Origin: Roseomonas gilardii
GTDB taxonomy: Bacteria > Pseudomonadota > Alphaproteobacteria > Acetobacterales > Acetobacteraceae
DNA length: 64,000 bases
NCBI RefSeq assembly: GCF_001941945.1
Contig: NZ_CP015583.1
Location: 3,231,501-3,295,500 of the forward strand
Direction of reading: 5' to 3'
The notes under the pieces: model-generated
Seen by the model: only the letters and a program-made list of their open reading frames with translations
Database searches by the model: none
Told to the model about the DNA's origin: nothing
Part shown: one piece after another, positions 37,064 through 46,640 of the stretch
Numbering within the stretch: the first letter of the stretch is position 1
Layout of the letters: each line of letters begins with the position of its first letter
Translations under genes and position numbers: made by a program

Positions 37064-38287
37064 CTAGCCGCCCAGGCGGCTCTCCCGGATCAGCACATCC
37101 TCGCGCCGTTTCACGGAAGGATGCAGCGCCGTGCCCAGACCAGGGGCCGACGGGGCCTGCACCATGCCGCTCCGGATCACCGGCAGATCCGTCACCAGTT
37201 CCTGGTACCAGGTGGCCAGCGTGGCCCGCACCACCTCCTGGAAGATCGCGGTCGGCGCATGGAGGGCGAGGTGCAACCCCGCCCAGAGCGCCACCGGCCC
37301 GGTGCAGTCATGCGGAGCCAGGGGCTTCGCATGGGCCTCGGCCAGGGCGGCGATCTTGCGCGCCTCGGTGAGCCCGCCGCACCAGCCGAGGTCGAGCATC
37401 ACCACATCCACCGCATCGGCCGCCAGCAGTCGGCGGAAGCTGACGGCGCCCGACAGCGTCTCGCTGCCGCAGAGGGGGGTACGGGTCTGGCGCCGCAGAT
37501 CGGCCAGGGCCTCCACGTCGTCCATCTTGTTCAACGGGTCCTCGGCCCAGAAGACGCCGACATCCTCCAGCGCCCGGCAGATGCGGATCGCGGCCTGACT
37601 GCTCCAGAGGCTGTGCAGTTCCGCCATCACCTCGATCCGCTCGCCCACTGCGGCGCGGATCTTGCGGAAGGGCTCCAGCCCGGCCTTCAGCTCGGACAGG
37701 GTGATGGCATGGCCGCCCGTGGCCTCGGCATAAGGGTCGAAGGGCCAGATCTTCATCGCCGTGTAGCCCTCGGCGAGCAGGCTTTCCGCCAGCGCCCCGG
37801 CATCGCGGGTGAAGGCGATCTGGTCGTCATAGGGACCGCGCATCTCCTCGCCCGCCGAGACGCTACGCCGCCACCCGGCACCGGAACCCGTCTTCCCGCT
37901 GTTGTAGGCATAGCCGGCGCAGGTGTTGTAGGCGCGGATCTCCGTCCGCACCGCGCCGCCCAGCGCTTCGTGCACGGGGATGCCGTGGCGCTTCCCGGCC
38001 AGGTCCCAGAGCGCGATGTCCACCGCGCTCGCCGCCCGCCCCTCGGCGCCCGCGCTGTGGAAGCCGACATAGGGCGTGGCGAGGTGCCGCGACACCGCCT
38101 CGATCCGCCGGGAATCCTGGCCTAGCAGCCAGGGGGCCACCTGCTCGTGCAGCGCGGCCTCGGTGGCCTGCGCCCCCCGGAAGGATTCGCCGAGGCCGGT
38201 CAGCCCCTCCCCGGTCTCGATCTCCACCCAGATGAGGTTCGGGCGCTCGGCGATGCGGATCGTCCGCAGCAGGGTGACCTGGGACAT
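37064..38287 (-). CDS. Mandelate racemase / muconate lactonizing enzyme family protein
   Basis: 407 residues of the enolase superfamily. Metal ligands are likely in VMAELHSLW, FWAEDPL and GSETLSG; a basic residue in TAMKIWPFD and the His-Asp-like PHDCTGP complete the active site, a pattern shared with sugar-acid dehydratases of this group. It probably dehydrates a sugar acid, identity unknown. The ATG at 38287 has GGAGGAAG ten bases upstream. Single gene, convergent with the AI-2E-family gene. Confidence 0.87.
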   Translation of the reverse strand: MSQVTLLRTIRIAERPNLIWVEIETGEGLTGLGESFRGAQATEAALHEQVAPWLLGQDSRRIEAVSRHLATPYVGFHSAGAEGRAASAVDIALWDLAGKRHGIPVHEALGGAVRTEIRAYNTCAGYAYNSGKTGSGAGWRRSVSAGEEMRGPYDDQIAFTRDAGALAESLLAEGYTAMKIWPFDPYAEATGGHAITLSELKAGLEPFRKIRAAVGERIEVMAELHSLWSSQAAIRICRALEDVGVFWAEDPLNKMDDVEALADLRRQTRTPLCGSETLSGAVSFRRLLAADAVDVVMLDLGWCGGLTEARKIAALAEAHAKPLAPHDCTGPVALWAGLHLALHAPTAIFQEVVRATLATWYQELVTDLPVIRSGMVQAPSAPGLGTALHPSVKRREDVLIRESRLGG

Positions 38288-38420
38288 GGGACAGCTTCCT
38301 CCGTTCGGCTCTTTCCGGGGAGCTTCCGGGAGTTCGCGCCGCGCGTCGAGATGGCGATGCCGGCGGCTGCTCCCGCAGGAGAAGCGCCGCCAGGAACCCG
38401 CAGCGTGCCCAGGACCCTTG

Positions 38421-38458
38421 CCGCACGGATTAAATGTATCTACATTTAATCCGTGCGG
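38421..38458. promoter_or_regulatory. 38 bp palindrome over the brnT start codon
   Basis: CCGCACGGATTAAATGTA, a TC spacer, then its exact complement at 38441-38458. The GTG start of brnT (38453-38455) lies in the right arm. BrnA antitoxins repress their own promoters by binding palindromes, so this is a likely BrnA operator. In RNA the arms would form an 18 bp hairpin hiding the start codon. Confidence 0.75.
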
Positions 38459-38734
38459 ATCACCTTCGACCAGCAGAAGCGCGAGAGGACGCTGCGAGAG
38501 CGCGGCCTCGATTTCGCCGACGCCAGGAGGGTGTTCGCGGGCCGGCATGCCACGTTGCCGGACGACCGGAAGGACTACGGCGAGGATCGCTTCATCAGCG
38601 CCGGCATGCTCGACGGTCGATTGGTCGTGCTCGTCTGGACGCCGCGCGGCGTGGCCCGCCGGATCATCTCAATGAGGCACGCACATGCCAAAGAAGAACA
38701 CCGCTGGCGCATCCACCTGGACCGACCCGGATGA
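38453..38734 (+). CDS. brnT: BrnT family toxin
   Basis: 93 residues. BrnT features: ITFDQQKRERTLRERGLDFADARRVF at the N-terminus, then RFISAGMLDGRLVVLVWTPRG, RIISMRHAHAKE. BrnT is a RelE-fold ribonuclease that stops translation under stress. The start is a GTG inside the palindrome, with no Shine-Dalgarno sequence, so translation may be leaderless or structure-controlled. It overlaps brnA by 50 bp, the normal toxin-first order of this system. Confidence 0.9.
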   Translation: MRITFDQQKRERTLRERGLDFADARRVFAGRHATLPDDRKDYGEDRFISAGMLDGRLVVLVWTPRGVARRIISMRHAHAKEEHRWRIHLDRPG

Positions 38735-38954
38735 CGCACCCGAACTGACCGACGAATTCTTCGCCCGGGCGGAGATCCGGGAGGGAGAGACGCTTGTCCG
38801 CCGGGGCCGACCGAAGGCCGAGGCGCCCAAGAAGCTCGTTTCCGTCCGACTCGATCAGGATGTGCTCGCGGTGCTCCGAGCGGCCGGACCGGGCTGGCAG
38901 ACCAAGCTGAACGACATGCTGAGACGGGCGCTCCATCTCAAGAAAGCCGGATGA
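38685..38954 (+). CDS. brnA: BrnA family antitoxin
   Basis: 89 residues. The BrnA region runs from WTDPDDAPELTDEFFARAEI to the ribbon-helix-helix KKLVSVRLDQDVLAVLRAAGPGWQTKLNDMLRRAL, which binds DNA and neutralises BrnT. It overlaps the toxin by 50 bp. Its likely operator is the palindrome upstream of brnT. Confidence 0.9.
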   Translation: MPKKNTAGASTWTDPDDAPELTDEFFARAEIREGETLVRRGRPKAEAPKKLVSVRLDQDVLAVLRAAGPGWQTKLNDMLRRALHLKKAG

Positions 38955-38994
38955 AAAGCGGCGCCGGCCTTGTCTGGCGACGCCGCCGGCCGGC

Positions 38995-40338
38995 TCAGAG
39001 AATGAACCGGCTCAGATCGGTGCTCGCCGCCAGGGCGCCGACCTTCTCCCGCACATAGGCCGCATCGATGGCGATTTCCTGCCCGGCACGGTCGGCGGCG
39101 GTGAAGCTCAGCTCCTCCAGCAGCCGCTCCAGCACGGTGGCGAGGCGGCGGGCGCCGATATTCTCCACCCGCGCGTTGATGTCGGCGGCGAGATCGGCGA
39201 TCGCGTCCATCGCATCCTCGCCGAAGCTCAGGCGCACGCCCTCGGTGCCGAGCAGCGCGACATACTGCTTGGCCAGCGAGTGCTCCGGTTCGGTCAGGAT
39301 GCGGCGGAAGTCGTCGCGCGTCAGGGCACTCAGCTCGACGCGGATCGGCAGCCGCCCCTGCAGCTCCGGCAACAGGTCCGACGGCTTGGCGAGGTGGAAG
39401 GCGCCCGAGGCGATGAAGAGGATGTGGTCCGTCTTCACCGGCCCGTGCTTGGTGTTCACGGTGGTGCCCTCGATCAGCGGCAGCAGGTCGCGCTGCACGC
39501 CCTCGCGGCTGACATCGCCGCCGCGGAAGCCTTCCGTGGTGCGGGCGCAGACCTTGTCGATCTCGTCGATGAAGACGATGCCGTGGTTCTCGGCATGCGC
39601 CACCGCGTCGCGGGTCAGCTTCTCCTGGTCGAGCAGCTTGTCCGCCTCCTCCCGCACCAGCAGGGGGCGCGCGTCGGCGACGTGCATCTTGCGCGGGCGC
39701 TGGCGGCCGCCGAACATCTTGCCGAGCATGTCCTGCATGTTTGCCATCTGCGCGCCGGGCGGCATGCCGGGGATCTCCATCATGCCGATGGGCGTGCCGC
39801 CATCGGCGACCTGGATCTCCACCTCCTTGTCCTCCAGCGAGCCCTCGCGGAGCATGCGGCGGAACTTCATGCGCGTCTCGCCCGAGGCGCCCTCGCCCAC
39901 CAGGGCGGTGACGATGCGCTCCTCGGCATTGGCCTCGGCCTTGGCTTGCACATCGCGGCGGGCATTGTCGCGCATCTGCACGATGGCGGCGTCCACCAGG
40001 TCGCGCACGATCTGCTCCACGTCGCGGCCGACATAGCCGACCTCGGTGAACTTCGTGGCCTCGACCTTGAGGAAGGGGGCATTGGCGAGCTTGGCCAGGC
40101 GGCGGGCGATCTCCGTCTTGCCCACGCCGGTCGGGCCGATCATCAGGATGTTCTTCGGCACCACCTCCTCGCGCAGCCCCTCGGGGAGCTGCTGGCGGCG
40201 CCAGCGGTTGCGCAGCGCGATGGCCACGGCGCGCTTGGCGTCGCCCTGGCCGATGATGAAGCGGTCGAGCTCCGAGACGATCTCGCGCGGAGACAGGTTC
40301 ACGGGCTCGGCCGCGGCGGGGGAATTGTCCAGCGGCAT
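38995..40338 (-). CDS. hslU: ATP-dependent protease ATPase subunit HslU
   Basis: 447 residues. N-terminal [35 protein letters not shown], Walker [16 protein letters not shown], Walker [11 protein letters not shown], and the C-terminal end DLSRFIL that docks into HslV. HslU unfolds substrates for the HslV protease. The ATG at 40338 is 2 bp after the hslV stop; an in-frame GTG at 40344 overlaps that stop. Transcribed with hslV. Confidence 0.97.
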   Translation of the reverse strand: MPLDNSPAAAEPVNLSPREIVSELDRFIIGQGDAKRAVAIALRNRWRRQQLPEGLREEVVPKNILMIGPTGVGKTEIARRLAKLANAPFLKVEATKFTEVGYVGRDVEQIVRDLVDAAIVQMRDNARRDVQAKAEANAEERIVTALVGEGASGETRMKFRRMLREGSLEDKEVEIQVADGGTPIGMMEIPGMPPGAQMANMQDMLGKMFGGRQRPRKMHVADARPLLVREEADKLLDQEKLTRDAVAHAENHGIVFIDEIDKVCARTTEGFRGGDVSREGVQRDLLPLIEGTTVNTKHGPVKTDHILFIASGAFHLAKPSDLLPELQGRLPIRVELSALTRDDFRRILTEPEHSLAKQYVALLGTEGVRLSFGEDAMDAIADLAADINARVENIGARRLATVLERLLEELSFTAADRAGQEIAIDAAYVREKVGALAASTDLSRFIL

Positions 40339-40340
40339 GG

Positions 40341-40910
40341 TCACAGGGTCTCCAGCACGAAGCGGCCGTTGGTATAGACGCAGATATCGGCAGCGATGGT
40401 CATGGCGCGGCGGGCGATCTCCTCCGCGTCCAGCCCCTCCACCGGCATCAGCGCGCGGGCGGCGGCCAGCGCGTAGTTGCCGCCGGAACCGATGCCGATG
40501 ATCTGGTCCTCGGGCTCCAGCACGTCGCCCTGGCCGGTGATCAGCAAGGAGCGGTTGCTGTCCGCCACGGCGAGCAGCGCCTCCAGCCGCCGGAGGTAGC
40601 GGTCGGTGCGCCAGTCCTTGGCGAGTTCCACCGCCGCGCGTTCGAGCTGGTCGGGGAAACGCTCCAGCTTGGCCTCAAGGCGTTCGAGCAGAGTGAAGGC
40701 GTCCGCGGTGGCGCCGGCGAAGCCGGTGATCACCCGGCCGCCGGCGATGCGGCGGACCTTGCGGGCATTGTTCTTGACGACGGTCTGACCCATGGACACC
40801 TGTCCATCCCCGGCCATGGCCACCTTCCCGTCCTTGCGGACGCAGAGAATGGTCGTGCCATGCCAGCCCAGGGGGTCGCGATGCGGGTCTTGGTGGGAAT
40901 GCTCTTGCAT
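40341..40910 (-). CDS. hslV: ATP-dependent protease subunit HslV
   Basis: 189 residues. The mature N-terminus is probably T19 in [26 protein letters not shown], the threonine nucleophile of proteasome-type proteases. Also present are [21 protein letters not shown] and [16 protein letters not shown]. The 18-residue propeptide is His-rich. The frame is open far upstream, but nothing before 40910 is conserved. Heat-shock control is expected but no sigma-32 promoter was identified. Confidence 0.96.
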   Translation of the reverse strand: MQEHSHQDPHRDPLGWHGTTILCVRKDGKVAMAGDGQVSMGQTVVKNNARKVRRIAGGRVITGFAGATADAFTLLERLEAKLERFPDQLERAAVELAKDWRTDRYLRRLEALLAVADSNRSLLITGQGDVLEPEDQIIGIGSGGNYALAAARALMPVEGLDAEEIARRAMTIAADICVYTNGRFVLETL

Positions 40911-41433
40911 GGATCGCGATGTGGCGATCCGTGCGGCGCAGCGCAATCCGGGGGGTGCGCGCGAACGCAGGGCAGGGTCGCGGCCCGGGAAGGGCTCGAC
41001 CCCTACGGCTCCCCCGCGCGGCCGGGACCACCGCCGGGTTCCGCCGGAATTGTCCCGGGAACGGCCCTGGCGGGGCACAGAAGGCGGATGCGGAAGCGGC
41101 GCCGCTGTGCTTTTCTGCGCCGCTCCGGCCTTGCGCGCCCCTGCCGACCGCGCGATCCCGGGTGCCTTCGGGGCTGAAACCCCGGCTAATCCCTTGGGGC
41201 CAATCCTCCGGGGCGGCCCTGCCGGCTGGCCTCCGGATGGATACGGCGGGGGCGCCTGGACGAGAAGGCCCGGGCGGCGGAGCCTTGGATGAGATGACCG
41301 GGGCATGGATGTCCCCGGACGATATGGAATGGGGCACGATGCCGGGCAGGGTGAGCCGGAATCTCTTGGGCAGGACAGGCTGCGGAACTTGAATCGCATA
41401 CGCGTGCAACAGCTCGCCCCGGTCCTGCCGGCC
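40911..41433. other. Intergenic region between divergent hslV and tonB
   Basis: 523 bp with divergent promoter regions. It contains a small hairpin (CGGGG-CTGAAA-CCCCG near 41170-41190). Open frames are overlapping shadows without codon signal. The tonB start may lie upstream of 41434 (in-frame ATG at 41305), which would shorten this gap. Confidence 0.45.
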
Positions 41434-42551
41434 ATGGCCCTGCGCCAGCCTCCCGGCCTGCTGCCCGTCCCACCCCTGCCGGCGCCCGGTGGCGGCCCCG
41501 GCGCACCGGCGCAACCGCCCGCCCCCGGCCGCCCCCCTTCCGGCGGCCAGCGCCCGGCGGACGGGGGTTGGCGTCGTTGGCTCAGGCCAGCCTTCCTCGT
41601 CTCGGGCCTGCTCCATGCCGCACTGCTGGTGGCCCTGCTGCTGACCTGGCAGGGGCGGGAACAACCCTCCGGCCTCCCCGAGGCCGGCGTGCCGGTGATC
41701 TTCGAGGATGCCGGCGACGCGCAGCGGACCGCGCGGCCGCAGGAACCCCCCTCGCCCCCCATGCCGCCGCCCAGCCCGGAGAGCGCCGCCCCGCCGCCCC
41801 CCGCCCTGGCCGAGGCGCCGCAGCCGGAGGCCGCCCCGCTGGCACCGCCGGCCCCGCCGGTCATGACCCCGCCCGTGGAGGCACCGCAGCCCGAACCCGC
41901 CCCCCAGGCGCAGGAAGCCCCGCCGCCGCCCGCCCCGCCGCCGCAGCCGTCCCGGGTCGCGGAGGAGGAACTGCCGCCACCGCCGCCTCCGGCCCCCCGG
42001 CCCCGCCCCGCCCGGCGGCTCCCGCGCCCGCCCGTCCGCCCGCACCGCACCGCGCGCCCTCCCCCTTCGCCGGAGCGCTCGACCTCAGCCGTGGCCCGGC
42101 GGTGAACCTGTCCCAGGCCGTGCCACGCCCGAACATCCGGCCGAACGCCACCGGCCAGGGCCGTGGGCTCGACCTGTCCTTCAACGCGCCCTCCCCCCGC
42201 GCGCCGCGCGCCGCCTCGCCGTCGGATCTGGGAACCTCGGTGCGCATCCAGGGTGCCAATCCGGGCGCCGACTGGATGGCGGCCTTCCGCGCCTGGCTGG
42301 ACCGGAACGGCTACTATCCGCAGATGGCCGCCATGGCGGGGGAGGACGGCACCGCCACCGTGCGCTTCACCGTGCAGAAGGACGGACGGGTGCAGGACCT
42401 GCGGCTGGTCAGCCGCTCCGGCTCCAAATGGCTGGACATGGGCGCGCAGGCCATGCTGCGGGACAAGACCCTGCCGCCCTTCCCGGAGGGCACCAAGGCC
42501 GACAGCACGGAGATCACCCTGACCATCGACTACATCCTGATCCGCCGCTGA
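41434..42551 (+). pseudogene. TonB-type energy transducer, disrupted by a frameshift
   Basis: The first part encodes a membrane anchor ([20 protein letters not shown]) and a Pro/Ala/Glu-rich linker up to [11 protein letters not shown]. The second part, one base out of frame, encodes [16 protein letters not shown], then a TonB C-terminal domain ([38 protein letters not shown] ... LPPFPEG). The two readings meet at the C6 run 41993-41998; one extra C would restore an uninterrupted protein. So this is either a sequencing or assembly error in a homopolymer or a real recent mutation. ATG 41434 is a guess; there is no clear ribosome site. TonB transmits proton-motive force to outer-membrane receptors; exbBD are not nearby. 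Confidence 0.75.
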
Positions 42552-42769
42552 ATCCGGGAAGGCGCCGGAAGCCGCTGCCGGAATCGGTGGGGCCGGCTCC
42601 CGCCGCGCCCAGGCCGGAACGGGAGTCGGGTGGAAACGGGGCGTGGAGGCGGGCGGAACCCTTGGGCGCGCGCGGGAATCCACGCATCGCCAAAGGCTTC
42701 CGCCGGGCCAGCCACCCCTGCCACGCCTCCCTCTTCCCCCCGCCACCCCCCCGGGACTAAACGGACGCC

Positions 42770-43390
42770 ATGAATGCCGTCCCCGCCCCCCTCGCCCCCC
42801 GCATCGCCGAGATCGCCCGCGAGACGGGCGAGACCGCCATCACGCTCCGCCTCGACCTCGACGGCACGGGCAAGGCGGAGATCGCGACGGGCATCGGCTT
42901 CCTCGACCACATGCTGACGGCGCTGGCCCGCCACGCCATGTTCGACCTGACGGTCGAGGCGCGGGGCGACCTGCATGTGGACTTCCACCACACCACCGAG
43001 GATGTCGGCATCGTGCTCGGCCAGGCGCTGCGCCGCACGCTGGGCGAGAAACGGGGCATCCGCCGCTACGGCCATGCCGTGGTGCCGATGGACGAGGCGC
43101 TGGCCGAGGCGGCGATCGACCTGTCCGGCCGCCCCTTCCTGGTGTGGCAAGTGCCCTTCGAGCGCCCCAAGATCGGCGAGATGGATACGGAGCTGTTCGA
43201 GGAATTCTTCCGTGCCCTCTCCTCCAACGGGCTCTTCGCGCTGCATGTGATGCTGCGCCACGGGCACAACGCGCATCATGTGGCGGAGGGCTGCTTCAAG
43301 GCCGTCGCCCGCGCGCTGCGTCAGGCGGTGGAGCCCGATCCCCGCGCGGCGGGGGCGATCCCCTCCACCAAGGGCATGCTGGAGGCGTGA
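42770..43390 (+). CDS. hisB: Imidazoleglycerol-phosphate dehydratase
   Basis: 206 residues. Signature segments: [20 protein letters not shown], the metal motif [14 protein letters not shown], and [22 protein letters not shown]. It catalyses step six of histidine synthesis. First gene of a tightly packed unit; its stop TGA overlaps the next ATG by one base. Confidence 0.97.
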   Translation: MNAVPAPLAPRIAEIARETGETAITLRLDLDGTGKAEIATGIGFLDHMLTALARHAMFDLTVEARGDLHVDFHHTTEDVGIVLGQALRRTLGEKRGIRRYGHAVVPMDEALAEAAIDLSGRPFLVWQVPFERPKIGEMDTELFEEFFRALSSNGLFALHVMLRHGHNAHHVAEGCFKAVARALRQAVEPDPRAAGAIPSTKGMLEA

Positions 43391-43782
43391 TGCGGGTCTT
43401 CACCATCCACACGCCGCCCCGCACCTCCGTTCCCGTCACGGGCACGGGCGCGGCGGCCCGCCCGGCGGAACCCGTGCTGGTGCCGGAGGGCTTCTCCTTC
43501 GCCGCCTTCCTGTTCGGCCCGCTCTGGTTCCTGTTCAAGGGCCTCTGGTGGGGCCTGCTCGGCTGGATCGTGCTGGCCGTGGCCATCGCCTTCCTGCCCG
43601 GTGCCTCATCCTCCTGGGCCGGCCTCGCCCTCGCGCTGCTGACAGGTTTCCACGCCCGCGACGTACAGCGCTGGACGCTGGCGCGGCGCGGCCTGCCGGA
43701 ATCCGGCGTGGTGGCCGGGGCGGACGAGGAGATGGCCCTGCTGCGCCTGGGTGGACGATCCCCGGCCGGGAGGCCCGCATGA
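43390..43782 (+). CDS. DUF2628 membrane protein
   Basis: 130 residues, with three hydrophobic segments and the motif FSFAAFLFGPLWFLFKGLWW typical of DUF2628. This family is often found between hisB and hisH in Alphaproteobacteria, but no role is known. Starts at TGATG junction with hisB and overlaps hisH by 4 bp. Confidence 0.82.
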   Translation: MRVFTIHTPPRTSVPVTGTGAAARPAEPVLVPEGFSFAAFLFGPLWFLFKGLWWGLLGWIVLAVAIAFLPGASSSWAGLALALLTGFHARDVQRWTLARRGLPESGVVAGADEEMALLRLGGRSPAGRPA

Positions 43783-44432
43783 AGCTTGCCGTCATCGACA
43801 CCGGGGCGGGCAACCTCGCCTCCGTGCTCCGCGCCTTCCGCCGGGCCGCCGCCGAGGCCGGCCTCGCCGCCGCGATCGACGTCACCACCCGGCCGGAGGA
43901 TGTCGCGGCGGCGGACCGCGTCGTGCTGCCGGGCCAGGGCGCCTTCGCCGCCACGCGCCAGGGGCTCGACGCTCTGCCGGGCATGGAGGAGGCGCTGCGC
44001 GAGGCGGTGGAGCGGCACGGCCGCCCCTTCCTGGGCATCTGCGTCGGCATGCAGTTGATGGCCGAGCGCGGGCTGGAACACGGCCGCCATCCCGGCCTGG
44101 GCTGGATCAGGGGCGAGATCGCGCCGATGGACCCGGCCGGGCCGGATGCCACGCCGCTGCCGCTGCCGCAGATGGGCTGGAACGGGCTGGACCTCGCGGC
44201 CCCGGCGCACCCGCTGCTGGCCGAGGTGGCGCCCGGCGAGCACGCCTATTTCGTGCATTCCTACGCGCTCAGCGGCGGCATGGCCGGGGAGCTACTGGCC
44301 AGCGCCGATTATGGCGGGCCGGTCTGCGCCATGGTGGGGCGCGACAACCTCGCCGGCACGCAGTTCCATGTGGAGAAGAGCGGCGGACTCGGCCTGCGCA
44401 TGCTCGGCAACTTCCTGCGCTGGTCCCCGTGA
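43779..44432 (+). CDS. hisH: Imidazole glycerol phosphate synthase subunit HisH
   Basis: 217 residues. A class I glutamine amidotransferase: [16 protein letters not shown], the nucleophile region [25 protein letters not shown] and the catalytic His-Glu in [18 protein letters not shown]. It supplies ammonia to HisF. HisF is encoded about 9.7 kb downstream, not next to it. Overlaps its neighbours by 4 bp on both sides. Confidence 0.96.
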   Translation: MKLAVIDTGAGNLASVLRAFRRAAAEAGLAAAIDVTTRPEDVAAADRVVLPGQGAFAATRQGLDALPGMEEALREAVERHGRPFLGICVGMQLMAERGLEHGRHPGLGWIRGEIAPMDPAGPDATPLPLPQMGWNGLDLAAPAHPLLAEVAPGEHAYFVHSYALSGGMAGELLASADYGGPVCAMVGRDNLAGTQFHVEKSGGLGLRMLGNFLRWSP

Positions 44433-45016
44433 GCGGCAGCCTGCCCAATCCCCTCCCCAGCCCCATGCACGAGCTTTCGGTGGAGAGGGTCGATTCGCTG
44501 GACGAGGCCGACCTCGCCGAGCTCTGCGAGGCGACCGACGCCGCCATCGCCGAGGGCGGCGGCTTCGGCTGGATCATGCCGCAGGGGCGCGAGATCCTGG
44601 AGCGCCACTTCCGCGGCGTGATGCTGGTGCCGGAGCGCGAGCTCTTCGTCGCCCGGCTCGACGGCCATCCGGTCGGCAGCGCCCAGCTCATGCGCCCGCC
44701 CCGCAACAACGAGGCCCAGGCCTGGGCCGCCCAGCTCAGCCACGCCTATATCGCCCCCTATGCCCGCGGCCATGGCCTCGCCCGGCTGCTGATGCGGCGG
44801 GTGGAGGAACGGGCGGCGGCGCTGGGTCACCGCGTCCTGAACCTCGATGTGCGTGCGACGCAGCATACCGCCATCGCGCTCTTCGAGGCCTGCGGCTATA
44901 TCCGCTGGGGAACCCACCCCGCCTATGCCCGGGTCGAAGGCGCCACCGTGCCCGGCCACTACTACTACAAGCTGCTGGCACCCGGGCGGGGCCGACGCGG
45001 AAAGGACCGGATGTGA
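44429..45016 (+). CDS. GNAT family N-acetyltransferase
   Basis: 195 residues. Acetyl-CoA motif region [40 protein letters not shown] and the GNAT C-terminal strand ([18 protein letters not shown]). Substrate unknown. The GTG at 44429 overlaps the hisH stop as GTGA, the same coupling seen for hisA; ATG 44465 is the alternative. Its presence within the his unit is unusual and it may be translated with the biosynthetic enzymes. Confidence 0.83.
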   Translation: MSGSLPNPLPSPMHELSVERVDSLDEADLAELCEATDAAIAEGGGFGWIMPQGREILERHFRGVMLVPERELFVARLDGHPVGSAQLMRPPRNNEAQAWAAQLSHAYIAPYARGHGLARLLMRRVEERAAALGHRVLNLDVRATQHTAIALFEACGYIRWGTHPAYARVEGATVPGHYYYKLLAPGRGRRGKDRM

Positions 45017-45735
45017 GCCTGACCATCTATCCCGCCATCGACCTCAAGGGCGGCCGCGTCGTCCGCCTCCGCCGCGGCGAGATGGACCAGGCCACCGTCT
45101 ACAGCGAGGACCCCGCCGCCCAGGCGGCCAGCTTCGCCGGCGCGGGCTTCCGCTGGCTGCATGTGGTGGACCTGGACGGCGCTTTCGCCGGCCGCCCGGC
45201 CAACGCGGCGGCGGTGCGCGACATCCTGGGCGCCACCTCGCTGCCCGTGCAGCTCGGCGGCGGCGTGCGCGACATGGCCACCCTGGAATCCTGGCTGGAG
45301 GCCGGGGTGGCGCGGGTGATCCTGGGCTCCGCCGCCGCCAAGGACCCGGACTTCGCCCGTTCCGCCTGCCGCGCCTATCCCGGCTGCGTCGCCATCGGCA
45401 TCGATGCCAAGGGCGGCCGCGTGGCCACCGAGGGCTGGGCCGAGGTCGGCGAGATGACAGCGCGCGAGCTGGCGCTGCGCTTCGAGGATGCCGGGGCGGC
45501 CGCCATCATCCACACGGATATCGACCGCGACGGCATGCTGGGCGGCGTGAATGTCGAGGCCACGGCAGCCCTGGGCGCGCGGCTCACCACCCCGGTCATC
45601 GCCAGCGGCGGCGTCGCGGGGGTGGAGGACGTCACCGCCGTGCGCGAGGCCGGGACGATCGAGGGCGTCATCGTCGGCCGCGCCCTCTATGACGGACGCC
45701 TGACCGCGGCCCAGGCGCTCAACGCAGCCGGCTGA
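45013..45735 (+). CDS. hisA: Phosphoribosylformimino-5-aminoimidazole carboxamide ribotide isomerase
   Basis: 240 residues, a TIM barrel. Signatures: [70 protein letters not shown]. The GTG start at 45013 overlaps the GNAT stop by 4 bp and has AAAGGA upstream. It isomerises the HisI product and hands it to HisH-HisF. Confidence 0.96.
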   Translation: MSLTIYPAIDLKGGRVVRLRRGEMDQATVYSEDPAAQAASFAGAGFRWLHVVDLDGAFAGRPANAAAVRDILGATSLPVQLGGGVRDMATLESWLEAGVARVILGSAAAKDPDFARSACRAYPGCVAIGIDAKGGRVATEGWAEVGEMTARELALRFEDAGAAAIIHTDIDRDGMLGGVNVEATAALGARLTTPVIASGGVAGVEDVTAVREAGTIEGVIVGRALYDGRLTAAQALNAAG

Positions 45736-45746
45736 CCGCCCCTGCC

Positions 45747-46430
45747 ATGGCGGAGGCGCCGCCCGCCGCGCCCTACGCGCTGGCGGTCTTCGATTTCGAC
45801 GGCACGCTGGCCGACAGCTTCCCCTGGTTCGCCGGCGTCCTGAACGGCGTGGCGGACCGCTACGGCTTCCGCCGCGTCCGGGCGGGCGAGGAAGCGATGC
45901 TGCGCGGCCTGGATGCGCGGGCGCTGCTCGGCCATCTCGGCGTGGCACGCTGGAAGCTCCCCTTCATCGTGCGGCACATGCGGCGCCTCGCTGCCCGTGA
46001 CGCGGCGTGCCTGCCCCTGTTTCCCGGCATGGGGGACTGCCTGCGCCAGCTTGCCGGAGGGGGCGTCGCGCTGGCCATCGTCAGCTCGAACCGCGAGGCC
46101 ACGATCCGCCGCGTGCTGGGCCCGGAACTCTCCGCGCTGATCACGCACTGGCAGTGCGGCGCCGCACTCTTCGGCAAGCCGCGCAAGCTCCGCGCCGTGC
46201 TGCGACGCGCCGGGGTCCCGGCCGGGCGTGCCGTGCTGATCGGCGACGAGATGCGCGATATCGAGGCCGCGCGCGGAGTGGGAATGGCCAGCGCCACCGT
46301 GGCCTGGGGCTACAACACCGAAGAGGCGCTCCGGGCGGCAGGGCCGGACCTGTTCTTCGGGCAGGCCGCGGAGATCGCGCCATGGATGCTCGGCAAGGGT
46401 CCGGCGCCGGGAGGGCAGGCCGGGGCGTGA
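45747..46430 (+). CDS. HAD family hydrolase (phosphoglycolate phosphatase-like)
   Basis: 227 residues. HAD motifs: VFDFDGTLADS (nucleophile Asp), IVSSNR (motif II), the Lys of FGKPRKL and GDEMRDIEAARGVGM (metal-binding Asp). Substrate unknown; it resembles Gph-type phosphatases. It lies 11 bp downstream of hisA, so it could be a histidinol-phosphatase-like partner, but no specific sequence evidence shows this. Last gene before the accessory block that splits the his genes. Confidence 0.85.
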   Translation: MAEAPPAAPYALAVFDFDGTLADSFPWFAGVLNGVADRYGFRRVRAGEEAMLRGLDARALLGHLGVARWKLPFIVRHMRRLAARDAACLPLFPGMGDCLRQLAGGGVALAIVSSNREATIRRVLGPELSALITHWQCGAALFGKPRKLRAVLRRAGVPAGRAVLIGDEMRDIEAARGVGMASATVAWGYNTEEALRAAGPDLFFGQAAEIAPWMLGKGPAPGGQAGA

Positions 46431-46640
46431 TCCGGAGTGCTGACCGGCAGGAGGCAACCGGGACGCCGGCGGTTCTCCAGCGGCGCGCCTGGGCCCGGAT
46501 CGCACCGGTCACATCTGCGCGGATGACACCGAATCCATCCATTACCACCGCTGAGCGGCGGACTTCGACGTTGCGAAATTGCAATATGGACCCGGCCGCA
46601 ACGACGGCCCAACGATGGACAGGATCGGGGAAACGCTTTC

